Shown: one piece after another, positions 24,177 to 34,000 of the stretch
How positions within the stretch are numbered: position 1 is the stretch's first letter
Layout of the letters: each line of letters begins with the position of its first letter
Virus record (IMG/VR): IMGVR_UViG_3300048066_000291
Location: 19,142 to 83,141 of that record
Origin: a virus
Reading direction: 5' to 3' (one strand)
Length of the DNA: 64,000 nt
Program-made: the position numbers and the translations under genes
The notes under the pieces: model-generated
What the model saw: only the letters and a program-made list of their open reading frames with translations
Told to the model about the DNA's origin: nothing
The model's database searches: none

Positions 24177-24407
24177 TTAGAGTTTGATTGCGATTAGTAT
24201 TAATATTGCAACTAATAAGATATTAGTAAATGCTATTTCAATGGCTAGTATAGTGTGATACCAAATCCATCTAGTTTTGTAAGCGTTTTCAATTGTAACT
24301 TCTTCTGGATCAACGTCATCTTTCATCATATCAATGACGACTGTTTCCTTTTTTATTTCTACATTGTCTTCTTTCTTAACTTTGACTAGATTCTTTAGCC
24401 ATTCCAT
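24177..24407 (-). CDS. Small single-helix membrane protein
   Basis: 76 aa. Charged cytoplasmic part (~1-48) and a C-terminal membrane helix (~50-74, HTILAIEIAFTNILLVAILI). Lies between MazG-like and GroES genes on one strand. Unknown role. Confidence 0.65.
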   Translation of the reverse strand: MEWLKNLVKVKKEDNVEIKKETVVIDMMKDDVDPEEVTIENAYKTRWIWYHTILAIEIAFTNILLVAILILIAIKL

Positions 24408-24418
24408 TACTTTACCTT

Positions 24419-24820
24419 TTAATTAACGAATGATGATGGATCAATAGTTGCATGTTGACCATCTGAATATTCTGCACCAATTGACACACTTTCTGGTTTT
24501 TCATCTGAGAAAGCAAGAACGCAATCAGCGTCAACCATTCTAACTTCAATCTCACCTTCTTCAGCCTCTAATAACATCGAACGAGTCCATCGACCGTGTT
24601 CGATTAAAATCCATTGGCCAACATCATATTGATCTTTATTTAACGGACCCTTTGAGTAAACTTTAGCCCAGCGTGGGTAAATTCCTCTAGTTTTTCCGTC
24701 ATCATTACCTAAAATAATTCCGCCTTTAGTAACTTGTTCACCAAAGTGCATATCTGTTACTAATACACGATCGCTAACAGCACGAGGCGTGCCTTTAATT
24801 GGTTTTAAATTCTGAGCCAT
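24419..24820 (-). CDS. 31: GroES-like co-chaperonin (T4 gp31 analogue)
   Basis: 133 aa. GroES fold signs: RAVSDRVLVTDM strand, a mobile-loop-like FGEQVTKGGIILGND ending in a hydrophobic GIIL that would dock on host GroEL, VYSKGP and DVGQWILIEHG. T4 gp31 replaces host GroES to fold the major capsid protein; the same is expected here. A phage-specific acidic C-terminal tail follows (~110-133). Abuts the next gene by one base. Confidence 0.85.
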   Translation of the reverse strand: MAQNLKPIKGTPRAVSDRVLVTDMHFGEQVTKGGIILGNDDGKTRGIYPRWAKVYSKGPLNKDQYDVGQWILIEHGRWTRSMLLEAEEGEIEVRMVDADCVLAFSDEKPESVSIGAEYSDGQHATIDPSSFVN

Positions 24821-25234
24821 TTATTCACCTTTTGGTACGAAGTTTCCGTCTTTATCCTCAACCCAACCATCATCAAATTCTGCATCTAATGCAGCTACTT
24901 CTGGTTCAACTACAGGCTCAGGATCTTTCTTGCGTGTTACAGTTTTCTTTGCTGGTGCTTCAACAACAGTTTCAACAACATCTTCTGGTGCTTCTGTTTG
25001 AACACCTCTGCTAGATGAGTCTCTAACACTTCCTGCTACTGCATAGTGTTCAGCAATTACATCTTCACGCTTTTTAATAATTTTACCGCCAGCACCTAAC
25101 TGATCGCCCCGAGCGTTAACTCTAGCATTACCAACTGCTGGTGTAAGTTCGTTGCGCTTACGCAACATATCCATATCAACATTCTTTCCCCGCATACTGC
25201 GATACTGTTTTCTTTGTGGACTTTGCTTAGACAT
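24821..25234 (-). CDS. Conserved virion-type phage protein
   Basis: 137 aa. N-terminal SPQRKQYRSMRGKNVDMDML and NELTPAVGNARVNARGDQLG are strongly conserved in memory across marine T4-like phages. The C-terminal half is Val/Glu/Pro/Lys-rich and acidic. A late promoter (25268-25276) and AAGGAGG support late expression. Function unknown. Confidence 0.75.
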   Translation of the reverse strand: MSKQSPQRKQYRSMRGKNVDMDMLRKRNELTPAVGNARVNARGDQLGAGGKIIKKREDVIAEHYAVAGSVRDSSSRGVQTEAPEDVVETVVEAPAKKTVTRKKDPEPVVEPEVAALDAEFDDGWVEDKDGNFVPKGE

Positions 25235-25267
25235 ATTATTTTGCCTCCTTATAATGTACGTATATTT

Positions 25268-25276
25268 TATTTATCT
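25268..25276 (-). promoter_or_regulatory. Late promoter (AGATAAATA)
   Basis: Minus-strand AGATAAATA, 33 bases before ATG 25234; overlaps the last codons of the 25271-25795 gene. Confidence 0.7.
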
Positions 25277-25795
25277 TAAGAACTCTCTCCAATCCAGGCC
25301 AAACTGGATTGAATCTATTTTATGCACACCTATTAAATACAGCACATAACTTGCTACAGAGCTACCTCTGCCTACACCCCATACAATATCGTTTTCACGC
25401 ATAAAGTCTACAAGATAGATCATATAGCGTAGTAAGTTGTTCATACCTCGTACTTTAAATTGTGCAAGTTCTTCTTCAACTCTTTCTAATTCTGCTAAAT
25501 CATCACCTGCTTTGTTCATTACAAATGTATAAACATCAAGTTCTTTATATTCTTGTGGCATAAACCATTCACTTTGACATACACTGTCAAAAGTCTTTTG
25601 ATCTACATCTAATGGAATATACTTTTGTAGTTTGTCTAGACCTTGTTCTTCCATTGCTGCATTGAACTTGTCTACATCATCGCTCGGGTCACAAAGAACT
25701 ATATGGCACTTATCTATATTGCCACTGTAGATCATATTGATTAGATCCTTGTTAGAGAATCGTGGAATACCTAGTTCATCTGTTTTCATAAGCAT
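25271..25795 (-). CDS. Stand-alone fragment resembling DNA polymerase III alpha palm entry
   Basis: 174 aa. The C-terminal ~40 residues (VWGVGRGSSVASYVLYLIGV, then HKIDSIQFGLDWREFL) match the GRGSaagSLvaYlLgIT..DP..y.L.FERFL motif of bacterial C-family polymerases. The protein stops before the catalytic PDxDxDF motif, so it cannot be a polymerase. Upstream there is YIPLDVDQKTFDSVC and a helical linker. I recall similar short proteins in other T4-like phages, so it is probably functional rather than decayed. No ribosome site; sigma70-type promoter ends 6 bases before ATG. Confidence 0.7.
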   Translation of the reverse strand: MLMKTDELGIPRFSNKDLINMIYSGNIDKCHIVLCDPSDDVDKFNAAMEEQGLDKLQKYIPLDVDQKTFDSVCQSEWFMPQEYKELDVYTFVMNKAGDDLAELERVEEELAQFKVRGMNNLLRYMIYLVDFMRENDIVWGVGRGSSVASYVLYLIGVHKIDSIQFGLDWREFLR

Positions 25796-25801
25796 ACTTG
25801 T

Positions 25802-25830
25802 ATTTTATGATACTTTGATTAAATTGTCAA
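25802..25830 (-). promoter_or_regulatory. Host sigma70-type promoter, leaderless geometry
   Basis: Minus-strand TTGACA (25825-25830), 17 bases, TAAAAT (25802-25807), then six bases to ATG 25795. Confidence 0.65.
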
Positions 25831-26047
25831 GAGAATTATCGCCATCTTGTTGATTATCTCTTTGACGTTGTGCATCGATACGATGCCGGGTTTGAATTTG
25901 TTCTCTATAAATGTCTATTATAACTGATATTTGAGATTGAACACTAGGATTGTTTGTTAGAAAGTACTTACGTTGGAGTTCAATAACTTTATCTTCCAAC
26001 TCATTAATAGATAGATTATCTAAATTATCAACGTAAGGATGTAACAT
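25805..26047 (-). CDS. Small conserved phage protein
   Basis: 80 aa. HPYVDNLDNLSINELEDKVI and KYFLTNNPSVQSQISVIIDI: a helical protein of a type I recall from marine T4-like phages. TAATG overlap with the upstream fibre gene. Function unknown. Confidence 0.65.
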   Translation of the reverse strand: MLHPYVDNLDNLSINELEDKVIELQRKYFLTNNPSVQSQISVIIDIYREQIQTRHRIDAQRQRDNQQDGDNSLDNLIKVS

Positions 26048-26643
26048 TATGCAGAAAATTGTCCTTTATAATCTGCGTATACTGTTGTGCCTTGATTATA
26101 AGACCAAAACTCAATAATATAAGGATCTGTACTACTGTCTACACTAAGTGTTGCAGCGCCACTGCCGCCAGTTCTTGGATAGCCTGGTCCATACTTAATT
26201 GTTCCGCCGGCTGCTACTGAAAATGACACATTAACAGGACTATCATTGCCAAATAACTGTACAGTAATTTTTGATAGGTTATCTCTAGCTGGCCAATCTG
26301 CAAGTGCAAAATTAATAGTAGTAGTACCTTCAGGTAAGTTAAGAGAAGCAGTTTGATACCTACCATTTAGCAAGCTAATATTTTGTCCTGATATAACAGT
26401 TCCGATACCATGATATTGATCAGTTGCTAAATTAAAGTTTGCATCATTAATATTAGTGCCGTTAAAATCATTACCGGCATTAAGTTTTGCAGTACTATTT
26501 TGCAGTGTGGTTATTTCTCCGGCTGCTGTAGATAATCCTGATTTAATGATAGTAAAGTTATCACGGAAGCCTTGAGTGTCGTTATCAACTCCTGCTACCG
26601 GATATGCTCCGTCAATTGTGTCGCTTACAATGTTACTGGCCAT
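26047..26643 (-). CDS. Short tail-fibre-type structural protein
   Basis: 198 aa. IDGAYPVAGVDNDTQGFRDN, then NFTIIKSGLSTAAGEITTLQ, is an N-terminal motif I recall from fibre proteins of marine T4-like phages; the rest is Gly/Ser/Thr-rich beta sequence. Own late promoter and AGAGGAAA site. First of the 21-kb adhesin locus (3' end). Confidence 0.75.
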   Translation of the reverse strand: MASNIVSDTIDGAYPVAGVDNDTQGFRDNFTIIKSGLSTAAGEITTLQNSTAKLNAGNDFNGTNINDANFNLATDQYHGIGTVISGQNISLLNGRYQTASLNLPEGTTTINFALADWPARDNLSKITVQLFGNDSPVNVSFSVAAGGTIKYGPGYPRTGGSGAATLSVDSSTDPYIIEFWSYNQGTTVYADYKGQFSA

Positions 26644-26661
26644 GTTGTTTCCTCTTTAATA

Positions 26662-26670
26662 TATTTATCG
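26662..26670 (-). promoter_or_regulatory. Late promoter (CGATAAATA)
   Basis: Minus-strand CGATAAATA, 18 bases before ATG 26643. Confidence 0.8.
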
Positions 26671-26673
26671 TTG

Positions 26674-29600
26674 TTAAACATTGAACTGGTAATTTGCGAA
26701 CAGTATATAGCTTTCATTTGTACTATTTTCTGAACTCTTTATTATATATCTATCAATGTCATATGTTATTATTTTAGGATCAAAACCCGAATTATTAATA
26801 TTGTTAATAATATCATCACTTTGTCCTGCTTTACAGTAAGCAATTGGAATTGCTGTAATAAAGTCTAATTCTTGAAAGCCGTCTTGTGCTGTACGCATCC
26901 ATAACGGCAAATAATTTCTTTCTTCGTCACCAATTTGTTTAATGTTTAATCTCATGTGATCTACACTAGAAATATACTTTATTGAATCGGTACTTTGACT
27001 TACGTTAATTGCAGTATTATCTGTTTTAATTGTATTAGTGTCTGGCCTAAATCTAAACGGTTCACTATCGCCTTTTTGTAATACAACTTCAATGTCGCCA
27101 CTGTCTCTAACAGTCACTTCAAAATCTGCATCATCAACATTAACATCTTGATCACCTGCTCCTCTAGTTTCAACTATTATTTCATCTGTTTCACTGAATA
27201 CAAATTTAACAATTGTTCTAGTATACACAGGCAATTCAGTGTAACCTGCACCTGTGCGTGTTACATCATCTAATATTGCATATTGCATTTGATCAATAGT
27301 TAATTTTTTTGAATTCTTAGCGTTAAAACTTGCTGCTGTAACCTTTCTATCAGGAGCGTTAGCAGGATCAATAACATCTATATACACAACTTCGTATACT
27401 GTATCACCTAGTGCAGTATCCTTTGCAATAGCAGATTTAATTTCACCTAAGATATAAGTTTTTCTTTTATGATTTTTTGCTGCTGCTGCGGTAAAATGTT
27501 CAAGGTCTTTTGCTTCAGCTCCTGCAAATACAAGCATGTCTAATTTAGACTGTAACCCAAACGTAGGATCACCTGGACGGTAAATTTTGCTTGGAGTAAA
27601 TATATCAGGATTACTTATAAATTCTTGGAAGTATTTACGCTGTACTTGTGGTAACATTGGACGCATATAAACATCAGTGTATCTAGTATTATTAAAATCT
27701 TCAACTGTTAAAGTAAATTCTTGTTCAATTGCAGTGTAATTAAATCGATCTCTTGCTTGAACTGTAAATTTGTAATCTCTATCAAATGATGTAATTCCGG
27801 GGTTTGCTCCATCCCATGTAATTGTTTTGTTTTCAAATATAGTTAATCCTGGCTCATCTACAGTACCAAACTGTCTTGCAGAACCAATAATTTCACCATC
27901 ATAATTAAGTACTAGTCCAAAAGGTAGTTTGCCTGACTTTAATGAATAAATCATTTTAGTATCAGGAACTGTTGTTTGTGCTTCTACTTTTAGAGTGCTA
28001 GTAAAGTTGGCATTAATACTACCTAAATCAGCAGGAGTTAACCATTTTATTTCAGAGTCAATTTCACCTATTACATTAACTTCAAATGTTTTAGCTGTAC
28101 TTGGAATATCTTGTATATCGTTTGATGCAACAATAATATTTTTAAAGAATGCGTCATTTCTAAATAGTGCAATACCTATGTTACGTCCTTGTTCTATTTG
28201 TGAAGATAAATTTACATCAAATTTTACTTTATCTTCATTGTCTCTAAGAAGTTTAGCTTTTATTTCAGTGCTATCCGGACCTATAAAAAAGTTCTGTATG
28301 TTTGATTTTATTCTTGATGTAGCTGTACTCGGAATTAATAATTTCCATGTTGTGTCATTAACTACAGTAATATGTGCATCATCACCATATTCTGCTTTTA
28401 ATGCTTGACTTGTAGCAGTTAATCTATCAGCTAAACTTAAACCAGCAATAGTTTCTGCAACTTCTAACCAGTTTCCGCTTTCAAAGTCAATTTGTATAAT
28501 ACCGTTAACTTCAATCGAGATACCATCAATGTCAGTTTGAGGAATAGTATTGTGTGCAGTTGTACATTTGTATATTTTTCCATCGCCACCTGTTGCTGTT
28601 CCGTTAATTACATAGTCGCCTACATAATAGTTTGCACTTAATTCAATCAGTCTCGGAGCATTTGCAGGAAGTATTGGATCATTACTTGGATTTGCTTGTG
28701 ATATTTCCCATTCAATATACGGTGTAATTGTATTAATTTTGTATTGTTCGTTTTCACTAAATTTTAGTGTTCTGCCTGCATACTTTTCTTTTTCAGATTC
28801 TTTTAGTCTACTCACAAACATATAATCTGTACTTACTGTTGCAGTTCTAGATAAAATTAAACTAATACTAGGTGCAAGTGTGTCGGCCAAGTATAAAATA
28901 TCATAGTCACGATTTCTATCGTCTACGTTTGTAACTTTATATTGTCTGTTTCCTAATAATACATTTCTATTAACTAGTTCGAATAAGTCATTGACTCCGT
29001 CTAAGTTACCAGTTAAATCTATTTTATAAATTTTTACACTATTTTTACCTAACAATACATCTTCATAAAAATTACCAACAATTGATACTGTTTCTAAGTC
29101 AGTAGTTAATCGTGTTGCTCTTACTGTAAATTTATAATTTTGTGTAATTGCAGGCTGATAAGGTATACGTCCTGTTACTTCACCGTTCTGGCTATCAAGC
29201 GACATGCCTGGAGGGAGCTCACTTACGCTTCCGTCATCATTTACATCTTCAAGTGTATAAACTACAACACCTTCTAGTGTCCAGTTATCAATAATATCTA
29301 AGTATAACGTAGTATAGTTAGATGCTCGTTTATATCCTAAATCTCTAGGTGTAATCCAAGTTGGTGTTCTTACATTTGTTACATCAGCTGTAAATACACC
29401 TGTGCTTGACTGCATCAGCGTATTGTCTGCTTTTAAATAATCATCACCAACTAAATAAATTTTAAATTCTCTACGCACAAAACTATCACCATCAGTTACA
29501 GTAACAGCAAATGGATAATAACGATTTAATTTACGTGGATTAGAAGTAGGCTCATTATAACCGTAGTCAACTGTGTCATAATAAAAACTAGCATACCCGT

Positions 29601-30186
29601 TTGAACTTAGTGCAGCATAATCCATTGGCAATCCTGCAAACGGAGACGTATCATATCCTCCACCTACATAACGTTTGTCTAGACTAAGAAGGGGTTCTGT
29701 AGTTCCTGTTATCCTACCTGAATCACTCATTGTAATTCCTGGAGGTAATACTCCGTCACCGTCTGCAATAAAGTATGTTAATTCGTCTCCTGCACTTAGA
29801 TCTGTGTCAGTAGCACTTAATTGGAAATCAATTTGTTCGCTATCTAGAATAAACAGCGCATTATTAGATCCTACATTTAATAAACCTTCGGCAGTTGCCC
29901 AAAGAGGATCATCAGGCCCGGTAACAACAAACTCGATAGTACAATCTTGCCATTCATAATCAGTTGAAGCTCTAAGTACTACGGTAAAAGTAGTATCGTA
30001 TGCAACTTCAAAAACAGTACCTGTTATATAATTACCTTCTAAACGAGTGCCAGTTGGCAACCCTCCACTAATTAGTTCTAGCTCAATATTAGCTACAGAT
30101 GAAAGTGGAAGAAGTATATTTACTGTACTGCGTTCTACTAGTACACGGTACCTAGTACCTGTTGGTATATTCCATAATTTAGCCAT
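26674..30186 (-). CDS. Large virion structural protein with Ig-like/cadherin-like repeats
   Basis: 1170 aa. Several beta-sandwich repeats of the putative-Ig (He_PIG) type: LPPGITMSDSGRITGTTEP (~147), LPPGMSLDSQNGEVTGRIPY (~330), LPFGLVLNYDGEIIGSARQF (~760), each ending in a FxVxARD/TVTDGD strand. RKLNRYYPFAVTVTDGDSFV is a segment I recall from conserved tail proteins of cyanophages. No signal peptide. Likely a tail or baseplate-associated structural protein; exact position on the virion is unknown. Confidence 0.8.
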   Translation of the reverse strand: MAKLWNIPTGTRYRVLVERSTVNILLPLSSVANIELELISGGLPTGTRLEGNYITGTVFEVAYDTTFTVVLRASTDYEWQDCTIEFVVTGPDDPLWATAEGLLNVGSNNALFILDSEQIDFQLSATDTDLSAGDELTYFIADGDGVLPPGITMSDSGRITGTTEPLLSLDKRYVGGGYDTSPFAGLPMDYAALSSNGYASFYYDTVDYGYNEPTSNPRKLNRYYPFAVTVTDGDSFVRREFKIYLVGDDYLKADNTLMQSSTGVFTADVTNVRTPTWITPRDLGYKRASNYTTLYLDIIDNWTLEGVVVYTLEDVNDDGSVSELPPGMSLDSQNGEVTGRIPYQPAITQNYKFTVRATRLTTDLETVSIVGNFYEDVLLGKNSVKIYKIDLTGNLDGVNDLFELVNRNVLLGNRQYKVTNVDDRNRDYDILYLADTLAPSISLILSRTATVSTDYMFVSRLKESEKEKYAGRTLKFSENEQYKINTITPYIEWEISQANPSNDPILPANAPRLIELSANYYVGDYVINGTATGGDGKIYKCTTAHNTIPQTDIDGISIEVNGIIQIDFESGNWLEVAETIAGLSLADRLTATSQALKAEYGDDAHITVVNDTTWKLLIPSTATSRIKSNIQNFFIGPDSTEIKAKLLRDNEDKVKFDVNLSSQIEQGRNIGIALFRNDAFFKNIIVASNDIQDIPSTAKTFEVNVIGEIDSEIKWLTPADLGSINANFTSTLKVEAQTTVPDTKMIYSLKSGKLPFGLVLNYDGEIIGSARQFGTVDEPGLTIFENKTITWDGANPGITSFDRDYKFTVQARDRFNYTAIEQEFTLTVEDFNNTRYTDVYMRPMLPQVQRKYFQEFISNPDIFTPSKIYRPGDPTFGLQSKLDMLVFAGAEAKDLEHFTAAAAKNHKRKTYILGEIKSAIAKDTALGDTVYEVVYIDVIDPANAPDRKVTAASFNAKNSKKLTIDQMQYAILDDVTRTGAGYTELPVYTRTIVKFVFSETDEIIVETRGAGDQDVNVDDADFEVTVRDSGDIEVVLQKGDSEPFRFRPDTNTIKTDNTAINVSQSTDSIKYISSVDHMRLNIKQIGDEERNYLPLWMRTAQDGFQELDFITAIPIAYCKAGQSDDIINNINNSGFDPKIITYDIDRYIIKSSENSTNESYILFANYQFNV

Positions 30187-30209
30187 TAATTAACTTCCTT
30201 AATACTAAG

Positions 30210-30218
30210 TATTTATCG
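30210..30218 (-). promoter_or_regulatory. Late promoter (CGATAAATA)
   Basis: Minus-strand CGATAAATA, 23 bases before ATG 30186, with AAGGAAG between. Confidence 0.8.
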
Positions 30219-30223
30219 GAAGT

Positions 30224-31021
30224 TTACAATGCGCCACCATCCAAAGATGTCGCTGCTGGTGCAGTTATTGTACCAAAATCAACATCAGAATTAAAAATTA
30301 TAAATTCAAGTGCGTTATTTGCTATAGAGTCAAGGCCGCCGAAGTCCCCAGTTCCAGGTGCAAAGTATTGGTTATACAATGCTTCTACATCTACACCTCT
30401 AACGTTACCATACAAATTTCCTCTAACATCACCAGTATGAAATCCTACAGTAGCACCTACATGTTCGCCTTTAAACTGTAAGGCTTCAACGTCTCCTGCT
30501 ACAGTAACTTCAGATAGTCCTGATATACCAAAACCGTTTGCATCTAGATTATTACTTAATTGAGGAGTTAGGTCACTTGCTAAATCAGACGCACCAGTAT
30601 AATCAATTGTTAATGTGCCTGGAACATCTTGGCCGTTATCTACTAGTGTAGTTGTAATATCTGCACCACCGACTACATTAAGTCCGCCTTGTGCAAAAAC
30701 TGTTATTGAATTATTTCCGTCACCTAAGCTAACTGATTCAACACCAATACTAGGAACATTTACATTTATATGATTTCCTTCTGCGTCAGCAGTTATAGTA
30801 ACATTAGGACCTGGCGCTATTTTTTTAAATTGCAAATCGTAATTTAAACGTTGTACAAATAATCCTTGACCACTATCGCCTAAGTTACTAGCAGTTGTTT
30901 TTTCATCATCACGTAAATCTAATTCTTCAAAGTTAGAATTAGCTTTGATAAATGCTTCTCTTAAATCGTCGCCAGTTCCGTCATTTGCGATATTACCAAT
31001 ATTGATTAATTGTATTGCCAT
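30224..31021 (-). CDS. Tail-fibre-type protein with shared docking N-terminus
   Basis: 265 aa. The N-terminus INIGNIANDGTGDDLREAFI plus KANSNFEELD is shared with the fibre genes at 37680 and 38808, suggesting a common attachment module. The rest is Gly/Asp/Val-rich beta-helix-like sequence. It ends 202 codons after the subtilisin gene's neighbour with no promoter of its own, so it is probably read with the subtilisin gene upstream (13-base gap). Confidence 0.75.
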   Translation of the reverse strand: MAIQLINIGNIANDGTGDDLREAFIKANSNFEELDLRDDEKTTASNLGDSGQGLFVQRLNYDLQFKKIAPGPNVTITADAEGNHINVNVPSIGVESVSLGDGNNSITVFAQGGLNVVGGADITTTLVDNGQDVPGTLTIDYTGASDLASDLTPQLSNNLDANGFGISGLSEVTVAGDVEALQFKGEHVGATVGFHTGDVRGNLYGNVRGVDVEALYNQYFAPGTGDFGGLDSIANNALEFIIFNSDVDFGTITAPAATSLDGGAL

Positions 31022-31033
31022 TCTTTTTTCCTA

Positions 31034-34000
31034 TTATACTACGTTAATTGTGCCAACCATTGAACCGTGGTATTGACAGATGTAATAGAATGTGCCAGTA
31101 CCGCCAACTATCCATCTAACTGTACCGTTTTGTGTACCGCCATTAGTTACGCCAGTTGCTTGACTTCCTGTGCCTGTAACAGCAGCAGTCTTAATCCAAA
31201 ACGGGTGTCCACTAGCATTAACATTAAAGTCAACAATATCGCCATTATTGAAGTTTAATCCTGGGTCAGTTCCATTTACTACACCACTTCTATCAGTTCC
31301 ACTTAGTGTATAATCACTTGAATTACTTGCTGTAACAGTAATTGTATAATCTGCTGCAGGTGTTGTGCTAGTATCATTAATAGTAACAGTTGTTGTAGCT
31401 TCACCATTGTCTAATGCTAATTGTAATGTTTCTGAACCTTCTGTTGTTTGGTCAGCTGTAATTGGCAATACAAGTGACGCAGTGTCACTATTAACTGTAA
31501 AGTTACCTGTTAATAAATTATCATCAATATCAGCTGGAAGTACGCCAGTAATTGTATATGGTACAGTTGTTGAATCAGATACGTTTGTAGTTGTTAGTGT
31601 AATAGTTAACGTCTCTCCTTCATTAACAGTGTTTGCACTATTTGCCAATGCATATGTAGCAGCAGGCGCAATACTTGTATCGTTAACAATAATATCAATA
31701 CTATCTTGTCCGTTATCTAATGCAAGCGTCATAGTTTCTGTGCCTTCAGTTGTAACGTCTTCAGCAAATGTAAATACCAATGTATCTGTATTTGACGTAA
31801 TAGTAAAGTTGCCTGTAATACTTCCTGCTGTTAGATCGTTTGAGTCAATACCAGTAATTGTATATGGTACAGTTGTTGCATCATCTGTTGCTGTAGTAGT
31901 TAACGTAATTGAAACTGTTCCACCTTCGTTAACTGCACTAACATCACCCGACAGTGCAAAAGTTGGAGCTGCTGCTGTGCTTGTATCATTAATAGTAATG
32001 TCAATGTTATCTTGTCCATTGTTTAGTGCAATGTTTAATGTTTCTGGACCTTCTGTAGTTACATCGTTTGCTAGTGTAAGTACAAGGTTTGCAGTATTAC
32101 TATTAATTGTAAAGTTACCAGTTAAACTCTCTCCACCAATATCAGCAGATGTAACACCAGTAATAGTGTAAGCTGCTGTTGTAGCATCGTCAACGTTTGT
32201 AGTTGTTAGTGTAATAGTTACACTGTCGCCTTCGTCTACTGCTGTTGCGCTTGATGATAATGTATACGATACTGCTCCTGCTACACTTGTATCATTAATA
32301 TTTACATTAACTGAGCTTTCACCGTTGTCTAGGGCAATAGTCATTGTCTCTAACCCTTCAGTTGCAGCATCTGATGTAATTGGAAGTATTAAGGTTGCAG
32401 TATTGCTAGTAACTGTAAAGTTGCCTGTTAGTGCATTGCCGCCTATGTCAGCTGTTGTAATTCCTGTGCCACTAATTGTATAAGGTACTGTTGTATCATC
32501 AGGAACGTTTACAGTTGTTAGTGTAACAGTAAGATCTGAACCTTCGTTAATACTTGCAACACCGCCTAAGTCAAGTGTATAACTTTGTACTGGAGTTGTG
32601 CTTGTATCGCCAATTGTTACAACTACACTTTCACTAATATTAGTTAGTGACAATGTAAATGTTTCTACACCTTCTGTAGTTAAATCTTCTGTAACAGTAA
32701 ATGTTTTAGTTGCTGTGTTATTACTAATAGTTAATAGTCCTGATAACTGCTCGTCACCAATGTCAGCACTTGATACGCCGCTAATTGTATATGGTATAGC
32801 TGTACCAGTTGAAACATTTGTTGTTGTTAGAGTTACTGTGAACGATTCGCCTTCATCAACTCCATTATTGTCAACTGTTAATGCATATGTTGCTGGAACA
32901 AGTTCTGTTGTTTCAGTTGTTTGACCAATAGTCATTTGCGTTGCACTATTAAATTTATTATATGCAAATCTATTGTTACCGCCTAAAATGCTTCTTGAAT
33001 CATCATAGTCATTGTCAAGGCTTGTTGTGTAAATTTTAGAAGCGCCTGCATTTGTATTAATAAAGGACAAACCTTGTGCAGGTGTTGCGCCTGGATTAAT
33101 TTGTGTATACAGAGCTAATGCACCTGCAACATTTGGCGCTGCCATTGACGTACCACTAATATTTGTTATAAGGAAAGAACTGTTACTTGGATACGGTCCA
33201 TCACCGGCACCCCATCTATTAATATTACTTGTGGTACTCATAATGTTTGTACCAGGAGCGTATACAGTAACACCTGGACCTGTTTCAGAACTACTTGCTT
33301 TTTGCTCTAATCCGTCTGGATGAATATCAGCATCGATGTTACCAACAATATGTGCTTGTGTTGAAAACGGTGAGCCGCCTCTATTATAATAGTATTCTGT
33401 AGTACCAGTTGATGTTTTAGTAAAATAGTTATCGTAATCAAGACCTCCGTCAACATCAATTTTTTGTCTTGAATTACCAGCTGCAATAACAACGTGTACT
33501 CCGGCATCAATTAATTCTTGCACATCAACGTCAACAGAAGCAACTCTAGATACATACCTATAACCAATTCCTGTAAATGAACCTACCATTCCGTAGTCTG
33601 GACGTCTTGCTGCTCCAGCCCAAGGTGTGCCTCGATACGAGCCACCTGAGATACCAGTAAAGTAACCACCGTATCCCCAACTCATATTAACAATAGTAGG
33701 ACGCTTCTTGCCTGTTGCTGGATCAACGGGCTTATTATTGTGCCAACCCTTGATTACATCAAAGCAGTCAGTAACACTAATCCCTGTACCGGAGTCGCCT
33801 GAACCTTCTAAGCCGCTTACTTTTACCGCATAAATTTTAGCACCTTTAGCCCAGCCATATGTTAATCCTGCTGCAATACCTGCAACGTGTGTTCCGTGAC
33901 CGTCATAATCTCTATAGTGATCGATATTTTGTGATCCTGATAATCCGCTTGCTGCATACCAATCAATTTCCTGTACGCGGCTTGCACCATTATAATCATA

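Noticed and set aside
25271-25795. Calling this a DNA polymerase III alpha subunit
   Set aside because: It has only the GRGS motif region and lacks catalytic aspartates and PHP domain.
31365-32171. 268-codon plus-strand ORF opposite the Calx-beta repeats
   Set aside because: Mirror of repetitive Thr/Val codons in the real minus-strand gene; no ribosome site.
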